64,000 nucleotides of DNA from Cladophialophora immunda (Eukaryota; Ascomycota; Eurotiomycetes; Chaetothyriales; Herpotrichiellaceae), in the NCBI RefSeq assembly GCF_000835495.1, contig NW_015622541.1, positions 1,426,001 to 1,490,000 on the forward strand, in the 5' to 3' direction. How positions within the stretch are numbered: the stretch's first letter is position 1; every line of letters starts with the position of its first letter. A program made the translations under genes and the position numbers. Below the pieces are notes generated by a model that made no database searches, was not told the DNA's origin, and saw only the letters and a program-made list of their open reading frames with translations. Positions 55,318-64,000 of the stretch are shown here, piece by piece.

Positions 55318-56339
55318 ATGGCTGGCATGCGAGGCTACGATAAGCTCGCGCATCTGATGAGCCAGTATCCAGAATACGGCATCGTCCGCCGATTCCGCGA
55401 GCTGAACTACAGAAATATCCTCTATCTCCAAGCCGAGTTAGTGCAGCTTGAGGCAGAGCTGCAAAGCGCAACTAGCGCGGACGCCCGATCCCGGGACCCT
55501 GTCCGCCAACATTATGGCAACCACTTTCCCCTTCTGAGCGCCTCTCTGGGAGCCGGCCACGACGTGCAATGGACCACAATGCTCGAAATCCGGAGTAAGC
55601 TGGAAAAGTACAGTGAGCCTAAAGTCACCCTCCCTCTTCATGCTCCAAAGAGCATCCACTTCCCAGGAGTGGTAGTCCAAGTCACTGATCATCGATGTTT
55701 AACAAGACCAGTGCCTTCAGGACCAAATGGCACTCGCCAAGTTGGGTAGACCAGCAAAGCACAACCTCACCTTCCTCCGAAGCTGGTTTGAGCGACCCCA
55801 CATGGGCAACCGCCCGATCATCAGCAGCGACAGACATGTCTGGGACGCGGAGAAAGAGCATGACCTCGTCGTTCTCGAACCCGCCGGCTCCGCAGACGCT
55901 CTGAGCGACTGGATCTCAGGCCACTGTGTGCCCCTTTACCATCGAACCATCGGTAAACACCACAAAGCCGCCGTCGACTGGGACCCGGCATCGGAGATGT
56001 CGTGGTATTCCTCGTCTGGAATCCAGGCGGCCGTCGACGTCGCCGCGACCATTATCTCCTGCCTTTTCCCCATTGGAGCCACCGTCGTCTTGTACTTTGT
56101 GCAGAGCATGGGCGCGCGTTTGGGAGCCTTGGCCACCTTCACCGCCGTCTTCGCCTTCTGCCTGGCACTCTTGACGAACGCAAAGCGCGTGGAGATCTTT
56201 GCGGCCACGACAGCGTAAGTTCGACCCTTTTGGGGACGTGCCTTCTCAGACGGTATCGAAGTAACATGTGGCTAGTTTCGCCGCCGTTCAAGTCGTGTTC
56301 ATCGGGACAAATTCTGCGAACCCAGGAGCTTATGGTTGA
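55318..56339 (+). CDS. DUF6594 membrane protein
   Basis: Three exons: 55,318-55,612, 55,707-56,214 and 56,276-56,339, with introns of 94 and 61 nt (donors GTGAGC and GTAAGT), giving 288 aa. The pattern is that of fungal DUF6594 proteins: an N-terminal YPEYGIVRRFRELNYRNILYLQAEL block, a helical linker (MLEIRSKLEKYNQCLQDQM across the first junction), and a C-terminal trio of hydrophobic segments at about 210-288 (TIISCLFPIGATVVLYFV; LATFTAVFAFCLALLT; then FAATTAFAAVQVVFIGTN across the second junction). The last exon is short and ends NPGAYG. The family is lineage-expanded in filamentous ascomycetes and has no established biochemical role. Confidence 0.88.
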
Positions 56340-57742
56340 TCGCTCAGGGGTACTCCACGCGGAGAAATATACTCGTATACCCCTTACTATGCCAAGCCTA
56401 ATGTGGGCGAGACCGCACCGCAAGGCAGGTAAGGGAAGCGAGCGATATCGCAACACTATTTAAAGCCAGGATAAGCTGTCCAGAAGGAGCGACATGAAAT
56501 GATAGAGGGAGAACTATTGGCTCAGCCGGAATAGAGATAGAAAGTCATGAGAAGGGCACAGGACATTGGGAGGACTGAGTGGCAAGGCATATGAAGTATG
56601 TGGGTAACCTCACTGTGTTTTCCCCAGATATTTGGCTGGAACTCGCAGAGTATTTTCTTAGCATACTTGTAAACTCTCTAATTATCTTTGTCATTTCTTC
56701 TTCGTTTTTTTGTCTTATCATCAACAATGATCCACCTCCTACCCATGCCTCTTCTTCCCACTTCCTTCTCAACCACATCTCCCTCGTCCTCTTGGACCAG
56801 TATTTCCATTACACCAGGCTTTCCATCTATATGCTGTCCCTACACTCGCACTCCTAACACATTTCTTCTGGAGTTCTGGTCCCAAGATTTACGAGGTTGA
56901 TGCCGAAAAACTCCAAGCCCGAGATTTTCGTAACGACCCTTGGTGCCCGATCACTCTTCCAGCACGAGTGTGTCATGAATGACAAGGCTATTCCTCTTAT
57001 CTATTACAGCGTCCACATCTTCACTAATAATCATTGATATTCCCGTCTTTTTGGCACTTGCCAGGGAATTGTGGGTCTATTCCTGACACCGGGCCTCAAG
57101 ACAACGCTGTGCTTCTGATTTGAGGTCGGGCTAGGCAGGTACTGAACGGTAGGTTTGAAGGCTTGGTAACACTTGGTTATTGACTACGAAGGACTTCCTA
57201 AAAAGCCCGGTGCCTAGGGAGTGTGTCTATATAGTCGTCCCTTCCCATCGTCCTTTTGAATGGGTCAATGGTACAATGGTTTAGCCACGTTCCCGTGTCC
57301 CATTGTCCCATTCCGGATTTGGCTAGTCACGTGATGTGCTACTCTGGTACCTCTTCTGGCACGTGTTCCTCAGCTCAGGGCCACCATCAGGCCCAAAGAT
57401 GGGGATGGAAAGTGCTCGTGTCGAGATTCCGACGTCGAATTGCCTGTTTCACCGCCGGAATCTTGACATGACACTTTCCATTTCCACCTTTGGGTCTGAG
57501 GCGCGACCTGAGGCTCGCCGCTTCAACCTGAGGTGCTGCCCCACGTGACTGATCACGGTGTCAATTCGGCGTGAGGAACGCGTCAATCGTGCCCCAATCC
57601 GAGCCAAAATGTCCTGTTCCTGGCACCCTCCTACAGTTGTACCTTTAATACGCCTCAGGTTCCTATCGTCCCCGGAGTGGTGTAAGTAACTATTCCACTC
57701 TCTTCCTGCCTTCGCGTCGAATCCTGTGCTCTGCCCTAATAC
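56340..57742. other. Intergenic region with dispersed repeat
   Basis: 1.4 kb with no supportable gene. It contains the second copy of the 73-bp repeat (57,017-57,089), a pyrimidine-rich stretch at 56,680-56,840 and a CACGTGATG at about 57,328. Confidence 0.5.
57017..57089 (+). repeat. 73-bp dispersed direct repeat, copy 2
   Basis: Partner of 51,092-51,164 (67 of 73 identical, same orientation, 5.9 kb apart). The pair brackets the retropepsin-like and DUF6594 genes. Confidence 0.85.
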
Positions 57743-58215
57743 TCAAGAACCCTGCAGTACAGCCCTTGACTGTATCAGACGACGCGGACAAGTGCGATAC
57801 TTAACAGTGGCGACGAAAAGGTCGACCAGCGGGGAAATGAGATTGGAGGCCAGCTCCTGGATAATATTGCTGAAATTTCCACCAGGTTCGAGGGCTGCTA
57901 AAAGCTCGCTGGACGGTTCAGCACAGTGAAAACCAATTGAGAGACTTAAGATATGAGCGTGGAAAGCTTCCATGATGTTCCTGTGGGCGAATTGGGATAC
58001 ATGAGTCGCAGCTGCGGCCCTGAACATGGTAAAGTCTCGATCCAGTTGGAGAATAATCCGGATACTATTACGGAGCATAACCTGACCGACCACGACTTCC
58101 ACTTCAGAACGCTGCGCTGCCGCATTATGGACGCCATATCAGACTCGGCTCAGCTTTGGTACAGCCTTGGTCAGGCCCACAGCCACGGCCCAGGCGGCTC
58201 TCAGAGCTGTTCAGT
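57743..58215 (-). pseudogene. Possible decayed terminal exon, helical protein, unidentified
   Basis: On the minus strand one frame stays open for about 155 codons apart from a single TGA near 58,139. It reads ALRAAWAVAVGLTKAVPKLS, then the TGA, then VVVGQVMLRNSIRIILQLD, TMFRAAAATHVSQFAHRNI and NIIQELASNLISPLVDLF, and ends at 57,743. The amphipathic helical pattern looks like real protein and would suit the C-terminal part of a fungal transcription regulator, but no family motif is present. An acceptor-like GAACAG lies just upstream. No matching upstream exons were found. Confidence 0.3.
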
Positions 58216-58747
58216 CTGCAAATCTACCTTGACGATAGTTAGGTGGTGCTAAGAGGTCACCTGATCTCTGCCAACAGCCTCTTGCCGTGGCAACACTCGT
58301 CCCGCGGCATGATACATCAAGAAGGCTATGGCCGGACCGAGACGCACTTGCCACCTCGCAAGTCCCTCAACTAACTTAGGACCAGTCTTCAATGGAGCCG
58401 TATGCGTTGATGATGCACGTTACACGGTGACTCGGCTGAGTATTGGCAAGAAACGGGCTTCATGGCCTATACACTTCGTCTCATTTGACTTGGGCCCCGG
58501 GTTTCCCCCAACTGAGAGTTTGCATGAGACCAGCGAAGAGATCCCGCGGGCTATTTATCCTTGGCCGTCGGACCTGGAATGTTCCCGGATGAATTGAGTC
58601 CCACGAACCGAGTTGACAATATTTGTTTCATTTGTGATAGGATTTGAAGAGAGCAAACTGGCAACTTCACGGCTGATTAATTATTCATGACCTTGGTCCT
58701 TGTGCTTGACAGAAACAGGTGAACAATACTCCGACGTTGCGCCAACA
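58216..58747. promoter_or_regulatory. Region upstream of the MFS transporter gene
   Basis: About 530 bp. A short frame at 58,328-58,597 has no family features. Presumed promoter. Confidence 0.4.
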
Positions 58748-60576
58748 ATGGACAACAGCAGTTCGAGGCCCAAATCAATCGATGAATTTATCGAGAATGC
58801 GACTGAACTAGCCCATTATTCACTTTCACCTCCTACTCCCAGAACTCCCAAGGTGAACAAGTCGGGAATAACCCTCGTTCCTCAACCAAGCGATGATCCT
58901 TGCGATCCTCTCGTGCGCAGTCCCCAGTGTTACACTCTTCATTGCGATCTGCTAACAGGTAAATCTGCAGAACTGGTCTACAGCTAAGAAAGCTACAACA
59001 TTGGCAATAGTGTCTTTGGCATCATTTTCCGCCTTAAATCAAAGCTTGGCCAACGCGGCAGGCTATTTTGAACAAGGCGAAGTCTACCACAAGACCCCGG
59101 TAGAGGTATCATACGGCGTGAGTGGTTATCTAATATATCTTTTGTGCTTATTTTCTTCTAACAAAGTCCCCCAAGAGCTCAACAGCCCTCGCCGGCTTGG
59201 CAGTAGGTCCATATGTCTTCAACCCGCTTGCGAAGCGCTATGGAAAATGTGCAATGATCGCCTGGGGGCTTGTTGTCAACTTGTGCATGAATATCTGGTC
59301 CGCCTGTATGACCAAGTTCACGCAGTACGATGCATATTTGGCTTCAAGATTCTTCGCAAGTCTTGCAGCTTCAGCGCCAACGACAGGTTTGTCTATTCGG
59401 TGCTCGGCTGTCTTGGTAGTTTATTCTGACCTCCATGGGTATTGATAGTGGGTGCGGATGTCATAATCGAGACATTCTTTCTCCACGACCGAGGCAAGTG
59501 CTTTGCCATCTACTCTTGCCTTCTCCTCCTTGGAACAACAAGCGGCGCTACCTTCAGTGGCTTCATAGTCCAGAATGTTTCGTGGACTGTGCAATTTTGG
59601 TACAACGTCGCCTTCGAGGCTGTTCTCGCGGTGGTCTGTTTTCTTTTTCTGGACGAAACAGGATAGACTAGGGAAGGATGTGAAGAATATCCTGCTATGC
59701 TTAAGGGCTTTGTGAAGCGCAAGGCAGCCACATATTTGTTCTCTCAACGAATCCGGCCGAGGATCAGCTGGGCGGAGATAGGTCGGACCTCAATTGCTCC
59801 GGTACTGATCGCTGTGTCCCCAGTGGGCTTTATTGTTGGCCTATTCCTCTTCATCACCTTTGGTTGGGCCGTTGTGGTGACTGTGGAGCTCTCAGTCTAC
59901 TTGCAATATCCTGTCAGCGAGGGAGGATACGGCTTCACGCCCTATCAGTATGCATATTGTAAGTGATCCCACTGAGCACTCGATATTTTACACGTCACTG
60001 ACAACGCTTTGGACAGTCAGTTTTGCCTTCTGGATAGGAGTTTTCGTCGCTCAGCTCTACGGTTATCTTGTCAACGATCGATTACCACTTTGGCTCTGCG
60101 CCAGGAAAGGGGGTAACTGGAAACCTGAATACCGTCTATACGCCCTTTGGTTTCCAGCCCTCTTCATATCTCCTCCTGCCTTGGGACTAGTCGGAGCGTC
60201 TCTCAAGTATCACCTCCATTACATGGTTCTGGCACTGGGTGTGGTTTTACAAGCATTCACTGCCGTGGCCGGGACTGGAATCTGTATGAGCTATCTTGTC
60301 GAATGCTTCACAGGGCAGGCGAACGAGGTCGCTGTTGCTCTCACCCTCTGGAGAATAGGCTTTGGACTGGCGCTCCCCTTCTTCATTTTTCACTGGTCAG
60401 ACGAAGTGGGGCCAGGCTGGACATTCGGCACAATGGCCTTCCTCAATATTGTCGCATTTGGGGGCACCGTGATCCTTATGGTCTGGGGCCATAAAATTCG
60501 TCAAATAGGCGTGATCAGTACAAAAACTGAGGAGGATGTCAAAGTTGTCAGTGGTGCAGTGGAGGCCGGACAATAG
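58748..60576 (+). pseudogene. MFS drug/metabolite transporter with an in-frame nonsense codon
   Basis: Major facilitator of the DHA1/SVOP-like fungal type. Five exons: 58,748-58,912; 58,971-59,117; 59,167-59,386; 59,449-59,958; 60,017-60,576. The introns are 58, 49, 62 and 58 nt and every junction is in frame. Without the internal stop this is a normal 533-codon protein. Markers are DPLNWS before TM1 (spliced), SYGSPKSSTALAGLAVGPYVFNP, and PTTVGADVIIETFFLHDRGK across the exon 3-4 junction. A TAG at 59,664-59,666 (codon 250) interrupts the central loop directly after FLFLDETG, where relatives usually continue with an aromatic residue then TR. The frame stays open for the remaining 284 codons with intact membrane segments. 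The lesion is therefore recent, or it is a sequencing error or strain polymorphism. Confidence 0.85.
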
Positions 60577-61033
60577 AGACATTACATTCTTGCGTACTAT
60601 GAACACAGCAGGAGTGAAGATGAGCTGCCAGGCAAAAAATTCTGAAATCTTTCTGTACTCTGAACACTTTTCGAGCATATCAATCATGGGCTACCACGTT
60701 ATCCACGGTTATTGGACGTTCTACTTGCCAAGGTTGTGAGGCCTGAATAGAAGCCTTGATCATCAAGCTTGTTTACAAATCACTTACCGTCTTGCCTACC
60801 AGGCTTATGGACCGGCTACTCGGTATGTCGGAAGTAAGAAGGAATCCCCATCAAGGACCGACAGACTGATTCTACCTCGATGGTTGTGGAGCTCGGGAAC
60901 TCATCTCCTGCCATGCCATGCCGAGTATTAAAGCCACCGCCAACCTCCAAATCATGGTATGATGCAGCAATTGGCCTCTCTGAGTGTTTTCACCTATTAA
61001 CGTCCTTCGTTTGCAAGAACAGAGGTCTCCGTC
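60577..61033. promoter_or_regulatory. Intergenic region between MFS and MDR reductase genes
   Basis: 457 bp, presumed promoter of the downstream + strand gene; nothing else was seen. Confidence 0.4.
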
Positions 61034-62299
61034 ATGACCTTACCAACAGAAACCCGACAGTGGATCTTACGAGAGAAGCCGCAGAGTGTTCCTATTCTCC
61101 GCGGCGACAATACGACATTTACGCTTATAACTGCACCAATCCCGAAGCTTCAGGACGGACAAGTTCTTCTCAAGGTTCATTACATCTCAAATGATCCGGC
61201 CCAGCGCACCTGGATATCTCCGAACATCAATAAAGTACGGTTCTACAAGTCTGCTGTTAATGTCGGCGAGCCGATGCGGTCCAAGGGTCTGGCTGAAGTC
61301 ATCGACTCTCGAGCCACTGGGGCATCAAATGGCGTCTTTGTTGTCACAAACACGGACTGGTGTGAGTATAGCGTAAAGAACTGGAACGAATGTCAAATAG
61401 TCGAGGAGATACCCGGTATCAACTTGACCCACTATCTTGGCGCGTTTTCGTTTTCCGGTTTGGCCGCTTATAACGGCCTCATTTCGATCGGCAGGGCGAC
61501 TAAAGATAGCCTCGTGGTCATCAGTGGAGCTGCTGGGGCAACGGGAAACATGGCAGTCCAGATCGCAAAGAAAATGATTGGGTGCAGGAAGGTATATACA
61601 CAAAGCGCGAAAGGCCATGGAGATGCAAGCTGACAAAGTGACCAGATTATAGGAATTGCTGGTAGCGACGAGAAATGCCGGTGGGCTGAGAGAGCAGGAT
61701 GCGATATTTGCGTAAATTATAAGTCCCCGACGTTCGAGCAAGACCTCGAGGCAGCAAGTAAGGAGGGAGTGGATGTCTACTTTGGTAACTCTTCTTGAGT
61801 GTTTGAACAAGAGAGAGAGCTGACAAGATACAGACAACGTTGGCGGGGAGATTCTGAACATGATGTTGCCTCTAATGAACACATTTGGCCGGATTGTCGC
61901 GTGGTGCGAGTTTCTCATTCCATCGCAGGGAGGGACCGATTAACTAACGTGTATTCAGTGGAGCAATTTCTATGTACTATGATGAAGGGTCGAAGTTGGT
62001 TTTGACCAATTACAGGGTACGACGAACTACATTTCATTGTTGCAGTGTTCCCCACCTCACGCTTGCTCTAGGACTTTATCTCTAGTCGTCTGACTATGCA
62101 AGGCTTTGTCTCAATCGACTTCAAAGATACCGCTCAAGAAACATGGAAGATCTTGCGTGAAGCTGCGAAGGACGGCATACTTGAGCTTGGACCTCAGCAC
62201 GAGACTGTAGTAGATGCCTCGTTCGAAGATGTCCCGAAGATCTGGGCGAGCATGTTTGAAGGGAAAAACATTGGCAAGCTGGTCGCCAAGTTGATCTGA
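61034..62299 (+). CDS. MDR-family NADP(H)-dependent enone/alkenal reductase
   Basis: Medium-chain reductase of the zinc-free leukotriene B4 dehydrogenase/alkenal reductase (PTGR-like) type, reducing alpha,beta-unsaturated carbonyls. Five exons: 61,034-61,591; 61,646-61,784; 61,834-61,903; 61,959-62,016; 62,072-62,299. Four introns of 54, 49, 55 and 55 nt, all in frame, give 350 aa, the usual length. Family signs are LLKVHYISNDPAQRTWI, the NADP-binding loop ISGAAGATGNMAVQIAK, YFDNVGGEILNMML across a junction, GRIVACGAIS across the next, and MQGFVSIDF near the C terminus. It ends FEGKNIGKLVAKL, matching the GKN.GK.V family ending. It sits between an MFS gene and a flavin monooxygenase gene, which suggests a shared small-molecule pathway. 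Confidence 0.92.
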
Positions 62300-63140
62300 A
62301 CCAAGAGTCCCTGAAGCTCCCTAAGGTCTAGAAGGCAAATCCTGAACTAAATGTGTTTCTTCGATGGTCTGGACTAAGCGGAAAGTTCATGACGAGCCTC
62401 TGCATCTTTCGAAATCCGCGCCCAATATCCTCAAGACCAATTTGGACATCCACGACTCGAGCAATGCTCGAGGGCCCCATTTTCCCAGGAGCATTTCATC
62501 TTGGTGTCCACTAACCTATTCTGGTATTACACAAGAATTGTCATTGTGGGTCGAGAACTGTCCAATAATAACTGCGGAATCTAGTTATCTCAATTTTCCT
62601 TGTTTTTTCTACCTGGGTAATGAATCATCGATAATTACACATAGACATTTCCTGCAGGCCTAGACCTCGCCGTTTATACCCACCATGTTGTTCGTGGAAA
62701 AAAAGGCGCAGAGGAACTCTGTAAATCTCGATCTGTTGCCCACCCCTATCTCAGTCGAAGCCCGGACATGTGTCTGGGTCAGGGCAGGTTGTCGGGCCGT
62801 GGTTCGAAAACAGCTGATTTCGATAACAGACTTCTTTGTACAATCTACCTGCTACTAACTCGAGCTCCCTCGGGAGAGACAAATGCCCCGAGGACTGCCG
62901 AGCGTCTACCACCAAGTCACGCAACTTCCATTACGGCTTCGGTTCGCCGGCAGTTCAAATTGCCAGCACCATGATGCCGCGGTAGACCACCAAAATCGCG
63001 TGAAGTCCATTGTTTAGGTCCCCTTGGTCAGAAATGCTGGTGATCAGAGTTCATTTGAGTCTTCATTCAAAAGGAGCGGCCTTCGAAAGTTCTCGATATT
63101 GCCCAACTTGGTTAACATTCATTTATACTATATTCTCACT
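62300..63140. promoter_or_regulatory. Intergenic region before the monooxygenase gene
   Basis: 840 bp with no supportable gene; presumed promoter of the monooxygenase gene. Confidence 0.4.
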
Positions 63141-64000
63141 ATGAGCAACCCTGAATGCCTGCCAACTGAGGGCGCCGCCACTAACGGTGTCGCTGCCACT
63201 AACCAGGAGGGCGATCATCTCGTACCCAAGACTCATCCGAATCAATGGTACAATCAAGATTTTGACGGGTACCGCGTGTCTGACCGACACGTCTATGAGA
63301 AGAAGCCAGTTAGAATCGTTTGCATCGGTGCAGGCTTTACTGGTCTGCAACTAGCTCACAAAGCCGAGAAGCTCTTGGAGAAGGTTGACCTTCAGATATA
63401 CGAAAAGAGCAAAGATGTCGGCGGAACCTGGCTTGACAGTCGCTACCCCGGATGCCGTTGCGATATCCCAAGTCACGCGTAGTGAGTTATTCGGTCTACG
63501 AGGAAATTTATCTCAGTACAGCAGACTTTGTGGTTCTGACAAATAGATAGTCAATATTCATGGGCTCGGAATCCACGCTGGTCCCAATTCAATTCCTCCG
63601 CGGAGGAAATTTGGGAATACCTGAAGGACGTTGCAAAAAAGTTTGGCTTGGAAAAATACGTGAAACTGGAACACCGCCTCGATACTGCGACGTGGGACGA
63701 GGGAGAAGGAATCTGGAGACTCCAGATCCAGAGTCCGGATGGCTCATTTTTCAATGACTACTGCCACGTTTTCATCAATGCCTCTGGCGCTCTAAAGTGA
63801 GTCCAATTGGTCCCCGATGTGCTGCTTCTCAAGCCAACCGACGCTGCTGCTAGTGATTGGAAATATCCGGATATTCCAGGCCTGAGGAATTTCAAGGGAT
63901 CACTCATGCACAGTGCGGCCTTTGACGAAACTGTCGACCTTTCCGGGAAAAAGGTCGTGGTGATTGGATCAAAATCTTCGGGCGTTCAGGTGGTCGAGGC
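63141..64000 (+). CDS. Baeyer-Villiger-type flavin monooxygenase, 5' part (runs off the window)
   Basis: FAD- and NADPH-dependent monooxygenase. ATG at 63,141 (CACTATGAG). Exons 63,141-63,481, 63,551-63,796 and 63,854 onward; donors are GTGAGT twice. The FAD-binding loop VCIGAGFTGLQLAHK starts near residue 57, and [26 protein letters not shown] spans the first junction region, typical of the BVMO group. The BVMO fingerprint region reads FKGSLMHSAAFD, so the usual Trp is Phe. The NADPH Rossmann loop reads IGSKSSGVQ, with Lys where the middle Gly of G-x-G-x-x-G is normal. About 245 of an expected 530-600 residues are in the window. Product class is firm; substrate unknown. Confidence 0.88.

Noticed and set aside
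1..64000. CRISPR arrays, rRNA or tRNA genes
   Set aside because: None seen; the window is eukaryotic nuclear DNA and no regularly spaced repeats or cloverleaf patterns were found by eye.

Overview
This is nuclear DNA from a filamentous ascomycete (Pezizomycotina). The evidence is short 45-95 nt spliceosomal introns with fungal donor and branch signals, fungus-specific families (Egt1, Irs4, PHO89-type permease, DUF6594), pyrimidine-rich promoters, and a left-hand block mutated in the manner of repeat-induced point mutation (RIP). The class cannot be fixed from the sequence.

Layout. (1) 1-about 3,860: an AT-rich, RIP-saturated block almost devoid of CpA and TpG. It begins inside the pol region of a Ty3/gypsy chromovirus (RNase H, integrase, C-terminal chromodomain). 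(2) 4,836-46,626: a gene-dense housekeeping region. In order it holds a PHO89-type sodium/phosphate permease (-), cytosolic prolyl-tRNA synthetase (+), a membrane GNAT acetyltransferase (+), a Ppg1-type PP2A-like phosphatase (-), a small membrane protein (+), an unrecognised Cys-rich protein (-), ergothioneine synthase Egt1 (-, 7 exons), a Dbl-homology RhoGEF (+), a Cdt2-like WD40 protein (-), ribosome biogenesis protein Rrp5 (+), a Ser-rich fungal protein (+), DNA ligase IV (-), an Irs4-like EH-domain protein (+) and a small acidic protein (-). Several pairs are divergent with promoters of about 490 bp (Cdt2-like/RRP5 and LIG4/IRS4). (3) 46,627-51,925: about 5.3 kb with no supportable gene. 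(4) 51,926-56,339: an accessory block of two adjacent retropepsin-fold genes, one with a DTG catalytic motif and one with that motif lost and C-terminal membrane segments, plus a DUF6594 membrane protein. A 73-bp direct repeat (51,092 and 57,017) lies on either side of this block. (5) 57,700-64,000: a decayed exon, an MFS transporter interrupted by one nonsense codon, an MDR-type enone/alkenal reductase and the 5' part of a Baeyer-Villiger-type flavin monooxygenase that runs off the window. Together these look like the edge of a small catabolic or secondary-metabolite cluster.

The conserved region covers phosphate uptake, translation, ribosome assembly, phosphatase and Rho signalling, replication licensing, end-joining repair and ergothioneine synthesis. 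These are unrelated core functions and not an operon-like system. The least explained part is the retropepsin-like pair between the 73-bp repeats. No tRNA, rRNA or CRISPR was found. Exon boundaries were read by eye from splice signals and frame, so treat them as models.
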